A DNA stretch of 64,000 nucleotides from Numida meleagris (taxonomy: Eukaryota > Chordata > Aves > Galliformes > Numididae). Numbering within the stretch: the stretch's first letter is position 1; every line of letters begins with the position of its first letter. The notes beneath the pieces were generated by a model, which worked only from the letters and a program-made list of their open reading frames with translations, did not search any database and was not told where the DNA came from. The stretch is from NCBI RefSeq assembly GCF_002078875.1, contig NC_034424.1:652945-716944 (forward strand), read 5' to 3'. This document shows positions 44,801 to 64,000 of the stretch, one piece after another. A program made the translations under genes and the position numbers.

Positions 44801-45606
44801 AACGTATCCCATCCATGCACGGCCTCGGCACGGGCACTTAACAGCTGAGAGACTTCTCATTCCCTCTGCTGAGGTCTGATCAATAGTGCCAGCTCACACA
44901 ACTATTTGCTTGCTGGTTTCCTCATGCTTTCTTATTTTTTTTATTGGTTGAATACCTCTTGTGCCTGCCTCGGCCCCACCCCTGTGCCAGCAGCTCCCCA
45001 CCTCAGTGCTCCCTGTTCCCCAGCCTGCACCCGGCCTGGCAGAGTCCCACGCAGCCCGTGAGCCGCCAGCCGCACCATCGGCCCCAAAGAGCCCTCCACC
45101 TCCACGGGAACCCGGCCCCTGCCGCCCCCAGCAGCCAGGGGGGGTGCCAGGCTGCGTGGGAGGAGCCGCAGTGCGGTGCTGCTGTGTGAGCAGCCGGGAC
45201 GGAGCCCGGGGAGCTGCGGGGACAAAGGCCACGTGGAGGTGCGTGGCCCTGCGGGACAGAGGGAGCGGGCAGAACTCTGCCCTGCCCACGCATCGAGTAC
45301 GCAGTGGGTTTCAGAGAAGGCTTTTCGCTGCTGCCCGGGGTGTATTAACTGGGAACGGAAGTGAAACACCCACCCACCTGGTACGTGGCGGGTCCCAGCA
45401 ACCCTGTCAGCCCTAACCCCAAAGAAAAGCTGTTGGCTCTCACCCCCCCAGTGCTGCTCAGGGACCCTCTTTTGGCTCACCTGGACTGTGGGTGGCAGAG
45501 TGACATCTTCGACCCCCACCAGGCTGAGGACGAGGGCGATGATGGACAGTGTGACCAGCAGCCCAAGGAGGGCGGTGGTGAAGAGCTTCTTGTTAAGGAA
45601 CATCAT
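38870..45606 (-). CDS. ENTPD8-like ecto-nucleotidase, copy C, 497 aa
   Basis: Third GDA1/CD39 ecto-apyrase of the cluster. Exons in transcript order: 45606-45481, 44658-44541, 43803-43653, 42822-42663, 42130-41897, 40902-40630, 40245-40135, 39265-39128, 39052-38870; all GT-AG, phases close. ACRs are intact: [33 protein letters not shown] and [16 protein letters not shown]. The N-terminal anchor spans about residues 9-30; the C-terminal helix ends abruptly at LLWT with almost no cytosolic tail. The start could be the first or second of two adjacent ATGs (45606 or 45603). It is clearly more diverged than A and B are from each other and shows no near-identical blocks with them. Exon order and phases equal A and B, so the three are tandem/inverted duplicates. 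An upstream non-coding exon with a TATA-like box is likely at about 46.03-46.12 kb. ENTPD8 clade by position and sequence; orthology to a named gene is unsure. Confidence 0.9.
39340..39575 (+). mobile_element. Rearranged CR1 fragment in copy C intron 7
   Basis: The left part resembles CR1 internal sequence (GGGCTCTATTTTAGGACCAGT, GTGACCTGGATGC) and the right end resembles a CR1 tail (GTCCAGCTCTAGTTTCTATGA). An internal deletion is implied. Confidence 0.6.
39871..39928. repeat. 58-bp direct repeat, copy 2 (copy C intron 7)
   Basis: Partner of 38781-38838, same orientation, about 1.09 kb apart. Exons 8 and 9 of copy C lie between the two copies. Confidence 0.95.
41360..41650 (-). mobile_element. 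Old CR1 LINE fragment in copy C intron 5
   Basis: On the plus strand it reads as the complement of a CR1 3' region: TGGGTTGCTCAGAACCTTGTCCC, TTTTGAATATCTCCAAGGATAGAGAC, CCACCATTGTTGGGAAGAAAAC. Divergence from typical CR1 is substantial. Confidence 0.75.
42835..43090 (-). mobile_element. CR1 LINE fragment abutting copy C exon 4
   Basis: Complement of CR1: CCACAGCTTCCCTGGGCAGCC, TGTTCCAGTGCCTCAC and CCCTCCCCATCTTTTCTGCAG. It lies in intron 3, sense to gene C, and its truncated 3' edge comes within about 15-25 bp of the exon 4 acceptor at 42823. Confidence 0.85.
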
Positions 45607-46030
45607 GGGAAGGCACCTGCAAACCCAAACAGAGAGGCACAAGGTGGGTGGGCACAGCTGGCTGGGAGCAACACTGGTCAGCAGGAGCTGCAAGGAGAGC
45701 ATCCTCAAAAGCTCTCCCCAGGCTGACGCTCAAAGGCCCTCAGTGGATAATCTTTCCTGAGAGCAGCAGTATTAGGATAAAACGGTGGGGCTGTGGATAG
45801 AGGGGCAGGTCCCCAGCAGCCTGGCACAACCGCGGTGGGGTCACAGTGTCCCTCCCTTGTTTGCAGCTCCTTCTGCTCAGCTCACAGCTGTGGGAAGGGA
45901 TCAGGTCCAGGAGAAGCACAAAAACACTGCACCAACCAGAGGGGGACATGGGAATTCTCAACAAAACTCACGGAGAGATACTGCAGGAGGGGAAAGTGAT
46001 GCTATGTCACAATAAGTGTGCTCAGCTCAC

Positions 46031-46090
46031 CTGTGGCTCCAGAGCTGCTGTGTGCGTCCTCACTGCGGCTCGGGGCTCCTCTGCTGCTGG
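46031..46090 (-). other. Probable 5' non-coding exon of copy C
   Basis: On the minus strand, sequence ending GGAGCCACAG is followed by a consensus donor GTGAGC at 46030-46025. The next acceptor (TTGCAG at 45617) lies 10 bp before the copy C start codon. The spacing to the TATA-like box supports a short first exon of about 55-60 nt. Confidence 0.5.
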
Positions 46091-46113
46091 CAGTGAGCCC
46101 AGCTGGGGCTGCG

Positions 46114-46120
46114 CTTTATG
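46114..46120 (-). promoter_or_regulatory. TATA-like box for copy C
   Basis: Minus-strand CATAAAG inside GGACATAAAGCGCAGCC lies about 25-30 bp upstream of the inferred transcription start near 46,088. No CpG island is present, in contrast with copy B. A TATA-driven, tissue-restricted promoter is inferred. Confidence 0.4.
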
Positions 46121-49100
46121 TCCTTTGGAAGTGGACACTGCTTGAAGGTCGTCTCCCCATTATGTTACCTCAAACTTCATCAGCCTTAGAGAAAACCCTT
46201 GTTTGATTAATGTGTGCATTTACGGCCCGGCTCCTTCTGCATTTTTCTGACACCTTACCCTTGCCCAGTAAGTTCCTCCTCCTCATTTGAATGGAATCAT
46301 GCATAGCAGTTCTGCAGCAGCTGGGTCACACCTTGTCTTTGTTCATGGTTAACCCTTATTCCCCTGCCCCTCTCACACATACACTTCTGTTCACTCTCGC
46401 ATCTCACCAATCCTAACACTTCCATTTTGAGCCTCAAAAGGGCTAAGCAGAGAGAGTGATGTCTCCAATCTCCAGTGCCCTGAATCATACACAAAGCGGA
46501 AGGCAACTCGACCAGAAGTTTTACTGTGATGGAAGAGGAGGGTGGTCCTGCTGGGGGTCTCAGCATCATTCCCTGAGCTTTGGAGGGAGTGCAGAGCAGG
46601 ACATAGGCATGGCTCAGCTGGGGCAGCCAGCCCTTCCCTGCATGTGACCCGGCTGTCACGGGGCTGGTTGCGGTGGAAAGATCCACTTTCTAGCTGCCTT
46701 ATCTCAGCTGAGTCAAACACAGAGGTGCTAGCAGGGAGGAGCTGTCGTTGCACTGTCCAACCTCCCCAGAGCAGTCTGCCCTATGGCTGTGTGCCCCAAC
46801 ATAGCCCTCTGTGAAATCAGGAGCTCAGCCACCTCCCGAGCTCTCTATCTGCAGCAACAGACTGCCCGGCCTGTCACCGTGGTGTCCCTTGCACTGCCAT
46901 GTGCTGCTGGTGGGACACCTGGAGCCCGGACTGTGGCACCACTCTGCTCCCATCCCCACCCATCACACAACCTTTGGACCAAGGTTGGTTGCTTCACTGG
47001 AAGAGGGTGGATGAGTGTCCACTCCCCTCCTGGGTCTGAAGATCTCCCACTGTCTTTGCAGCAGCCAGGATGGGGCTTTCTGAGCCGCAGGGCCCCATCC
47101 CCAGGCAGGACAGGGGGCACTGACCAGCCCCAATCCCTCACACATCCACCTTTCTCCTAGGAGGAAATACGGATGAGTCTTGGGAGGAAACATGGAGGAG
47201 CGAAGGCAGGAGAACCAGTTCCCCTGCACTGTCCCTGAACAAACAGCCCACCTGGTGCCGGGGGCTGGCAGGGCTGGGGCAGGGCTGCAGTGGGCACAGG
47301 GCTCTGGGCAGGTACAGGGCAGGGCAGAGGCTTTGCTGGGAGAGGGAACGCTGTCTTTAAATAGCTCAGTTAGAAAATCCTGAGGCAAGTCACAGGGAAG
47401 GGCTTAGTGATCTTGTTGACACAACTCTCCCCGCAGAAACATCAGGAACAGGAGATGGTGGGGTGCGGGGGTGAACTGGGAGCCATGTGAAGATCCCTTC
47501 CTAAACCTGCATCATGTCCTTAGCATGCAGCATTGCACACCCATGCCTCCTCCCTTAGTGGGCTCACTTCCACCCTGGATAATCAAAGCAGACAATTACC
47601 TCTAGGCTGAGCATCAGCCCTTTCTCTTCTTAGGAGGCACAAGGCTGGTTCCCCCCCACACCGGCCCCATGTGCACTTTCTCATGGATGTTTTTGTCCCA
47701 GCCGGGCTCTGGGTGGTGACAACAGCCCTGACTCCCTGCCAGAGGGCGATGCCACTTGAAAGAGCGGTCTGTAAAAGCACGGGCAGGGACTGCCCACTTA
47801 GCCATGGGTGCTGTGTCCCGATGCTGGTGAGCCCTGGCTGTTTGCCTTCAGGGACGTGCTGTGATGGAGCAGAAAGTGCTGTTTGCTCATAACTGGAAAA
47901 GTGACCCAACGGCCCCATTCTTCTGACTGCAGGCTGACAAATCTGCTTTTAGGAGGAAGCTTGGCCAGAGTACACACACACACCTATTTGATCTGCTCTT
48001 GAGGGGCATGCCTTTGTCCTCAGGTCCTGGCGTGACTCTGAGACCCAGAAGGAAGTCCTGAGCTGCTGGAGGCTCTGTGCAGCTCAGTGCCTGGCTGCAG
48101 CTGCCATGTGGGGTGCAGGCAGTGCCAGTGCCTTGTGCTCTGTCTTATTCCAGCAGGACTGCTGGAGCTGGGGACGTTTAGAGCTGCCTATGGGATGTGC
48201 ACCCCCATGCCCCTACTGTCCTTGGTTGGTAAATAACACACCAGACCTTTCCTCCCTATTCTCTTTCCACATGTACCCTCAAGGCTCTGACTGCACAGCC
48301 CCACACAGAGCCTGCGGACCAGCCCACAACCAAAGTCCTGCTCCCCGGGCTTCCCTCCCACTGGCCACTGCTTTTTCCACTTCAACCCAAGCCCTGAATT
48401 ATCCAAAGCCACACAAGAGCATCCTAACATTGAGATCTCCTTGCAGAGCTGCTCTGTGCAATCAACAGGGCCATAAGGAAACAAGGCAGAAGGTTGGAAT
48501 AGTGACGTGGTGGAGGTTTCCCTCCGCTGGGCTGGAGGCTGTCTGCAGGAGACCAGGAAGCCCCTGTGCTCTGGGAGGTGCATGTAAATGCCGCTGTAAA
48601 TCTGCATGCTCCAGCTCCTGGCAGCCCAGCTCATTCTCACGCAAACCACTGAAAACCATTATGCAGGCTCCTTGGGACCACTTTTCTTACAGTTACAGCC
48701 CAAAAGGCAGTTGCAAAACCCAATAAAAATGAAGCTACAGGACTCTCTCATCTCTAAAGGGGCTGCCATCCGTAAGAAAAGGATGCCAGCTTGGGTTCAT
48801 GTGGTTTCTTGACAAACTGAGATGAAGCACTACTTATTTCTTTGTTTTCTGTGTGTTTTCTGATCACTTTGTGCCAGTGCTCCCAGCAGTCTGAAGCTGA
48901 GCCATCAGGGCTGCAATTTGCCATCGTCTACACAGAGGTAAGACACGTCCCCAACACAGGAGCTTACTGAAAACAAAACAAAATTAAATTATGGGAATTC
49001 GGGACGAGCTGGGAAGGCCATCGGCGCATCATGGAATTCCCACTCCTGACACCCATGAGTTGTCTCTACCTCCTGCACACACAGTAAACCAGTGAGATCC

Positions 49101-52100
49101 TTTCTGATATTGGTGCCTCACTCTCTGAAGCCCTCTGAAAGATGCTCCACATCCCTGGTTTCCTTCCATCATGTCTTGCCCACAGTCCCCCTCCACTTGG
49201 CAGCAAAGAGGCGGGCATGGTGAGTGAGATGAATGGGGTGTGAGTGCTGTGGTGGTGCAGGGGAGGCATCTCACCAATCCCTGAGCACCAAGGGGTAACG
49301 TTGCCCTCTGTGCTGGTGATAAGCATCCAAGGAGCAGATGGGTCCGCTCTACAAACAGCATCTGGGATGCGCAGTGAGTCTGGCAGGGGCAGTGTGGGGG
49401 GGAAGCACTCCTGTGAAGGGCTTCTTTCTGAGCAACAGATGGTTTTTGCTTAAGCTGTCTTTCCCTTGCACGTGTGGAAATGAAAGGCTGAAAGAAAGAA
49501 ATCATCCAGGCTTGCTGCCAGGGCTACTAAATCCTCTGCACTGAGCGTTGCAGAAAGCTGGCAAGTTCCAAGCACAGAGAACAGCTGATGGAGATAAGTT
49601 AGCAAAGGCTTTGTCCCACCCACGAACCCCAGTCTTGGGGGTTCAAAGAGATGAGGCAGCCCAGACACAAGCCCTGGGTGCCAGTGCATGCAGCAGCTGT
49701 GCTGCATGGCTTGGCACCACGGCTGCAGCCTGGCTGGGAGTCAGAAGACATCAGAAGGGTGTGCTTAGCGGAGATAAAGTGGAGATATTTGAGATGGTTG
49801 TGCCCAGCCTCAAAGCCCAACTAAAATTAGGCCTTTTGTTCCCCTGCCCTCAGCAAACACAGTGGTCAGTGGCTGCTCCCAGTTATGGCTTGCAAGACTT
49901 GGGTTTACTTGGGAGCAGCTTCAGATATCCACGCATGACAGAAAGGCTCTGGAAAACACAGCCCACATCCAGGGCCTGGGACTCCCACCATGGCCATAGC
50001 ACCAATGGGGGGACATCCACATCTCCCACACCATTCTCCTCACACAGCCCAGGGAAGTGTGGCTGCTCACATGGCACATCTGCTCCCACAAGTCCTGGGC
50101 AAGGCAGGACGCTGCCCAAACCACAGCCCAAGCATCCTTCCAGAGATGCAGCTCCCAGCTCCTAACACTCACCACATTACAATGTCAAAGCCACAACCAT
50201 GCTGAAAAGGTTCCCAGGTGCTGCCCACATCAAGATGCAGATGGAGGCCGCTGGGGCCAGCTCATCTCAGCTGTCTCCTTTGGGATCCCTCATGTCCGTG
50301 TGGTATCTCAGGTCATGCTGGACTTTTGTCCCTCCCATATGTGAAGTCTGGCCAAGGTGTTCTGGCCTGGGCCATGCTCTGCAGACACCACACGGACATG
50401 GCAGCACCAGCCTGGTCTCTCTGCAGCATGGTCATCCCCACACACAGATGTCTCTCCAGGAGCTGCTCCTGTTGCACCGGGAGTGCTGGGACACAGAGAG
50501 GAGTGACACCCAGGGCTGGGGCTGTCCCTGCCACAGGTTCAACCGCAGCGCAGGAGGATGCTCCTGGGAGCTCTCATGGCTCACGTTGCCCCAACCACAG
50601 TGGCTCAAGGTCTTGAGAAGTTTTGCTGCAGGATTTGTGTCCCTGGGCTTGAAGGGTGACTCCTTCAGACAAGGAGCAATTCCTAGGAAGCAACCTGGCT
50701 GCTCCAGGTGCCAGATGAACCCCACCACCCCCCACTGTGTTGGCAGCCCTCATGCCCCCACCAAGGCCAGCACCCACATCCCCATGCCACCCCCATGTCC
50801 CCAAACACACCTGGGAGCTTGCCTGACTCGGAGAGCAGAGCTGGGGGTGCACAAAGTGCAGGATAAGCCGTATGGATGTGGATGTGGCATCATCCCCTGT
50901 GTCACCTCACAGCCCAGTGACGCAGCCAGGTTGGGCCCAATGGGCCTGGGCGAGCCCCACCACAGCTCAGCGCCAGGAGCTGCCCTGCGTCATGGCGAGG
51001 CTGTGGGATACCATCATCCGTCTGATCTTTTTGTGGTGTGCCCCTTCCCTGCGTTAATTAGCTGGGTGGGCGGGGAGCTCTGGGAGCCCAAAGGCACCCA
51101 TCCATCTCCAAAGAACTCGGTGAGTGTCCTCTCCTGACTCAGAGGTTCCTCTTGCTCCCCACTGCTCTCCACCCCCATATCCCACTGTGTCCTTCCTCCT
51201 CTGTGTCCTTCATGCTCTTCAGCAGACCCCAGCAGTGCCACCACCCACACCAGCGCTGTCCCACCCTCACCACATCACCCCCAGCCCTCACCCACCCCAG
51301 CCCCACACAAAGAAGTCAGTGAGGTGACACAGTGCCTGTGGCCCATGTCTGGGCATTGTGGCATTGTGGGCACAACTGCGACACAGGGACTCCAAGCGTG
51401 GGGATGAACTCGCTGTGCGAGCAGAGAGAGGACAAGAAACAGCTCCTGCTTCCACCCAGGTGCCATGACCTTAGTGCACCGTAGCGTGACACGAGTGAGC
51501 AACAGCTGGCTCCAAGTGGACCGACGTGAGGCAGGCTTGGGGACAGCACGGCCTCACCTGATTGGCACCGAGCCCTGGAAAACCACTTCAAAGGTGACAC
51601 AGGAGCAGAGGAGCCAGGTCCCTGCACCCGAGTCCTGGCGCCACCTAAGGGTTCACAAGGATCAAGCAAAATGGGTGCTCCCATCCTGTGCTTGCAGTGC
51701 TGGAGCCCGATCCCAGGAGAGCACGAGCCACTTAGAGTCACTGGGGAGATCCAGCCCGGGATGCAGCCAGGTGCCATTGCCCAGAAACAGGTCACTCCAC
51801 ACGGCCCAGCCTGGGCTAAGCCAGTGCCAGCTGAGGGATTCTGCTGGACTGATACTGGTTCTGCCACTGCCTCTCTGTGACAGCCTGGATGAGTGAGCAC
51901 TAGCACGCAGGGACAACCTTCATCACCAGTGGAAATTCCCTCCCAGTGCACAAGAGCTCTCCCTAGGGAGAAAAGCAGCAGCCACCTGCTTTGTTGCCAT
52001 CAGAGCATCTCCCAGGGTTGGGGGAGATCCACCTCGTGCTCGCAGGGGCACTGCCAATGTCTCGGCACGCAGTGGTTGCCCTTGGCCATGCTCCAAATGC

Positions 52101-52277
52101 CAACTCCTGCCTGGAACCTCTCAGCCTCACCTGGCTCCTGGTCTAAGCCACTGCTGTGCTCCTCTCCACCTGCCCATCGTTGCCTTGTTAGCAATGGGCA
52201 GACCTGTTGGGCAGCCCTAAATATGCCAGCAGGGCAGGGGCTCAGCAGCAGCCTGGAGGCCTCTCCTTTGGACAGAG

Positions 52278-52341
52278 GGAGGGGAGAGAAGGGGAGAGAA
52301 GGGGAGCCCAGAGCCCAGAGCCCAGAGCCCAGAGCCCAGAA
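52278..52341. repeat. Two adjoining tandem repeats (GGGGAGAGAA)n and (GCCCAGA)n
   Basis: About two and a half 10-bp GGGGAGAGAA units lead directly into about five 7-bp GCCCAGA units. Confidence 0.9.
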
Positions 52342-52479
52342 GATGTGGCTGGGATGGAGGAGCAGCACATCCCCTTTCCCACTAGTCAGGAGTGATACTA
52401 CCAGCCTGTGAGCACTGTGCTGGTGTCTCAGGCATGCATCTCCTTGGTGGGATTCACTTCCCACCCTCCCAGATGGGAA

Positions 52480-52660
52480 GTGGCACTGGCAGCGCTGCCC
52501 AGAGAAACTGTGGAGACCCATCCTCGGAGGTGCCCAAGGCTGCTGATGGGGCCCTGGGCAGCCTGACGTGGTGGAGGACAGTGAGCCCATGGTAGGAGTG
52601 GGGCTGGGGGCCTGTAAGGTCACTTCTTCCTAAGCCATGGTGTGATTCTGTGATTCCCCA
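52480..52660 (+). mobile_element. CR1 LINE 3' fragment
   Basis: Reads like the CR1 3' region: GGCAGCGCTGCCCAGAGAAACTG, then GGGCAGCCTGACGTGGTGG, ending CCATGGTGTGATTCTGTGATTCC. Confidence 0.75.
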
Positions 52661-54796
52661 GCACCCCACCTCCCTCTGCCCAGCCTAGCCACACAGTTCA
52701 CTCACCACAAGCACACTCATCAGCAGCACAGCAGAGCAAGAGTAACTTGCCAGGAGCAGCCAAAACCAACACTAATCACTCCCTTGTACACATTCAGTCA
52801 GTTCCTTCTTCTACCTGGTTCTGCGTCACTGCATTTAGCCCAGCAGCAACCCCTTCTCTCACTGCGTGGGTACCAGTGGCTCTAGGCAGGCACAGCTCCC
52901 ATGTGCTCTTTAACTGCTCATTACGCTGTGCAGATGCATCCTCCTGTCTCTGGCTAAGCCATGTGCTCAGTTGGTGCCGTCTATCCTCACTGCTGCATGT
53001 GGATGTTGCCCTGTCTGCACGTCCTCAGCAGCCCCAGGCAGACCATGAGGGTTTGTACCACCGAGATGGCCCAGGACCTGCATCCTTGTCACTCACGTGG
53101 GGACACTGGCAGCAGTAACTCCACAAGGTGGCTCTCACATCTGGCTTGGTGGTGCATTAGCTCAGGAGACACAGAGAATATCATCAGTTATCATCACAAA
53201 TGAGGAGTTGTGGGAGCAACAAGTGGCTTTTCACACCTCCAGTACATTTACTAGTCTTTGTCTGGATTTGATGCCTATTCAATATATATAATCTATCTAT
53301 TATTTCAGCTATCTATTATCTCCAGTGATTGCAGCTGAAAAGCAAAAGAATCAGTGGGAGCTGCAGTGTTTCACTGAAACACTGGGTTATTAAGATTAAT
53401 TACTTAGATTTATGCTCTTGGCCAGCACTTGCTTTCCTGGGCCACGCTTCCTAGCCCGTGCGCCTACCTCTGCTCACAGGGACCGTGCACAGGTCCCCGT
53501 ATTCCAGCTCCCAGGCATAAGCAGCCCTCTGGAGGGGCTATTTATCACTGTCCTTTCCTCCAAGTTCTCCTCTGTGCAAATTCTCTCCTTGAAGCCTGTA
53601 GCTTCTGCCATTAATCAACACAGTAATGTCTTGTGTGATCCCTGTGCAGGCCTCAGAGGCAATCTGTAACAAAGCTCTTCTTCTCAGAATGAAGCACCAG
53701 GCACTTTGCTGTGGAGAGCTTTCTCAAAAGGGAAGGTGATGAGGAATATCCCATGAGATCTGCTCTGAACTCACACCACGACTTTATACAACCAGCACAC
53801 CAAAGAAATAAACTTGGGAAACTGGTCCTTTCTTTCCTGCATGCTTCCAAAATGCTAAAAGCAAACACAAATTACACAAGACACCGGAAAGTAGGTTTTC
53901 TAGAACTCAGGTACAAAGCTGGAAATCTCCTTTATGAAACTCGAGAAGCACCTGAATTTCTCAGATCACACCACAGCTATTCTCAACTCTTTTTTTTAAT
54001 GCATGCTCTGCCTGCTACGCCTCTTGTTGTCTCCCAAATTTGAGAGCCCTGCGTTGCAGCACTTTTCCATTTCAACTTATCTTCATGAAACAGATCCAGA
54101 GAGTGCAGAGAGCACAGGGTGGTGCCAGCAGCTGCGTGAATGGGATGGGTGAGCGAGCAGCTGTGGCTGGAGGCCCCTGCTACCAGGAGATGTTTTTTTT
54201 TTTCTGCCATCATTACAGAGAGAAGAGTTGTCTTGGCCTGGGCACCAAAGCAACACTTGACGTCTCACAGACAGGGCAGGGGGAGACCCAGATCCTTAGT
54301 ACGTTCCTGGTAGCTGTGACACCATGATGCTGTGACACAGAGGTGTCTTTGGTGCTGGGAGTTCCTCATGGCATTGGCATTTAACACACTGATCCACGTT
54401 CCCTCAAAGGGCTGAGCCACCCCCTGCCAGCAACCCAATGCCTACATGTAGGGAATGGATCTGCAATAGAGAATACAAATACACATTTCTGTCCAAAAAT
54501 ACGCACATCAGCTCACTCTGGTTCAGAGCTCAGCCCTGTAAAACCCTGCCAGCACAATGAAGATGTGAAGCACTGATCAGGAAAAAGAGAGAGATAAATG
54601 AGCATTGCTGCTGAAGATAATGGATGGTTATGACCGTGGTCTCAGGCAGTACATGTGAGACTGCAGCTGCAGAGCTCTTGGCCTTACAGAAACAATTAAT
54701 CTCCACCTGCATGTGCTCTTCAGGCAACAGTTTTAGGTACATATGCTTTCTAGGGGAAAAAGGAATAAAGGAATAAACCAAATTCTTCCATACTCT

Positions 54797-54802
54797 TTTA
54801 TT
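54797..54802 (-). terminator. TMEM203 poly(A) signal
   Basis: Minus-strand AATAAA (plus TTTATT) lies about 207 bp past the TMEM203 stop codon, giving a compact 3'UTR. Confidence 0.75.
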
Positions 54803-55008
54803 TGAAAATAATACACCTGGCATACCATAAAGTGCCTGCACTTGGGATATTTTACGACTCACACCATGAACTGAGTGAGCATGAAATAACGACGCTGCAA
54901 AAGCACCTTCTAAAGAAACACAGTGCCGTGCAGCACAATAGCATGCTCCCCCCCGACCCTGCGTCCAGCCCCACTGCACAGCGCTGGGACGGGGACGGCC
55001 CAGCAGTC

Positions 55009-55419
55009 TCAGTTCACGCGGCAGGCCCGGATCATGAGGAGCTGCAGGAGGATGAAGATGGGCGACATGATGAGCCCGTACCACAACTCCCGCGTGCGCT
55101 CCACCAGCTTCTGGCACAGCAGCATCTCGAAGACGAACTTGAGGCTGAGGATGGTGAGGATCCAGAAGAGCCGCAGCACGGCCAGCCGCTTCTCACCGTC
55201 CTGGAAGAGCCGCACCGACACGATGGCGGTGAAGTAGGTGCTGAGGCCGTCGGCGGCGAAGAAGGGGACGAAGACGACCCACCAGGAGAGCGGCGAGGCC
55301 TCGCTGTCCACCTTCAGCACCAGCAGCACGGAGAACACCAGCAGGGCCAGGCCGTGCAGGAAGATCTCGAAAGTGGCGAAGCCCAGCCACTGCACCAGCT
55401 CCCGCAGGGAGAACAGCAT
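55009..55419 (-). CDS. TMEM203: Transmembrane protein 203, 136 aa, single exon
   Basis: Small multi-pass endoplasmic-reticulum membrane protein linked in mammals to ER calcium handling. The frame starts MLFSLRELVQWLGF and ends QLLMIRACRVN, exactly the 136-residue family length and intronless as in mammals. Four hydrophobic segments lie at about residues 12-36, 46-70, 79-101 and 110-130. Charged loops include the DGEKR motif between helices 2 and 3. The coding sequence is strongly GC-biased because it is inside the CpG island. It is transcribed away from NDOR1, and the start codons are about 1.07 kb apart, consistent with a shared promoter. The ATG is the first in frame after the promoter. Confidence 0.96.
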   Translation of the reverse strand: MLFSLRELVQWLGFATFEIFLHGLALLVFSVLLVLKVDSEASPLSWWVVFVPFFAADGLSTYFTAIVSVRLFQDGEKRLAVLRLFWILTILSLKFVFEMLLCQKLVERTRELWYGLIMSPIFILLQLLMIRACRVN

Positions 55420-55600
55420 CGTCCCTCCGTCCAGTCCCTCCGCTCCCCGCCACTCACAGGGCCCGGGGGCACCGGGCCGGGCCCGGCCGCGCCTCCCCTC
55501 CCTGCGCCCGGCGGGACGCGGCGCCGAGTGATGACGACACCGGAAGTGGCTGCGCCGGAAGTGGCGGCGGGGCGGGGTGGGGCGCGGTGAGTGGTGGCTG
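55420..55600. promoter_or_regulatory. Bidirectional CpG-island promoter of TMEM203 and NDOR1
   Basis: Two CCGGAAGTG ETS/GABPA-type sites lie 15 bp apart at 55540-55548 and 55555-55563. A CRE-like TGATGACG lies just before them at about 55530. A GC box and a donor-like GCGCG/GTGAGT at 55586/55587 follow, probably ending a non-coding first exon of NDOR1. Tandem ETS sites are typical of divergent housekeeping promoters. Confidence 0.7.

Positions 55601-64000
<8,400 letters not shown>

Larger units (their letters stand above)
46121..54790. other. 8.7 kb intergenic region without a supported gene
   Basis: I found no recognisable protein frame and no coherent exon chain on either strand. It contains a short CA run at about 47965-47983, GA-rich tandem repeats and one CR1 tail. 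A 312-residue open frame at 50199-51137 has no recognisable domain. A non-coding RNA or distal regulatory elements are possible but not shown. Confidence 0.55.

Noticed and set aside
46121..54790. RNF208/CYSRT1-like or other neighbour genes expected by human synteny
   Set aside because: No RING cysteine pattern or other recognisable domain was found in any frame.

Overview
This is a vertebrate, almost certainly avian, genomic window from a compact GC-rich chromosome. The genes are intron-rich with GT-AG splice sites and CpG-island promoters. Every clear transposon fragment is a CR1 LINE, recognisable by the CR1 3' tail (variants of ATTCTATGAT) or CR1 reverse-transcriptase reading frames. Gene content matches the region equivalent to human 9q34.3 (NOXA1, ENTPD8, TMEM203, NDOR1). 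The species is not determined; a galloanserine bird such as chicken, or a relative, is plausible.

Layout. 1-5.95 kb: no supportable coding exon; probably intron 1 or flank of a minus-strand gene whose CpG-island promoter lies at 6.0-6.6 kb. 7.08-20.69 kb (+): NOXA1, complete in 15 exons, 509 aa. 22.10-28.40 kb (-): ENTPD8 copy A, 9 coding exons, 493 aa. 30.82-36.71 kb (+): ENTPD8-like copy B, 9 coding exons, 502 aa, divergent from A. 38.87-45.61 kb (-): ENTPD8-like copy C, 9 coding exons, 497 aa, convergent with B. 46.1-54.8 kb: intergenic DNA with no supported gene. 55.01-55.42 kb (-): TMEM203, single exon, 136 aa. 56.49 kb to the window end (+): NDOR1, first 10 coding exons (428 codons), running off the right edge and sharing a bidirectional promoter with TMEM203.

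The most striking feature is the triplicated ENTPD8 locus. A and B form a head-to-head inverted pair that is a patchwork: exons 2, 3, 4 and 6 are nearly identical between them, while exons 1, 5, 7, 8 and 9 are clearly diverged. One 698-bp block covering part of intron 5 and all of exon 6 has the same length in both genes and only two differences by eye. In B this block abuts a 42-bp orphan 5' stub of an older exon 6, so the site records a sequence-transfer event. No wholly new multi-gene system was found. The proteins are known families: an NADPH oxidase activator, ecto-nucleotidases, an ER membrane protein and a diflavin reductase of cytosolic Fe-S assembly. The novelty is in gene architecture and recombination history.
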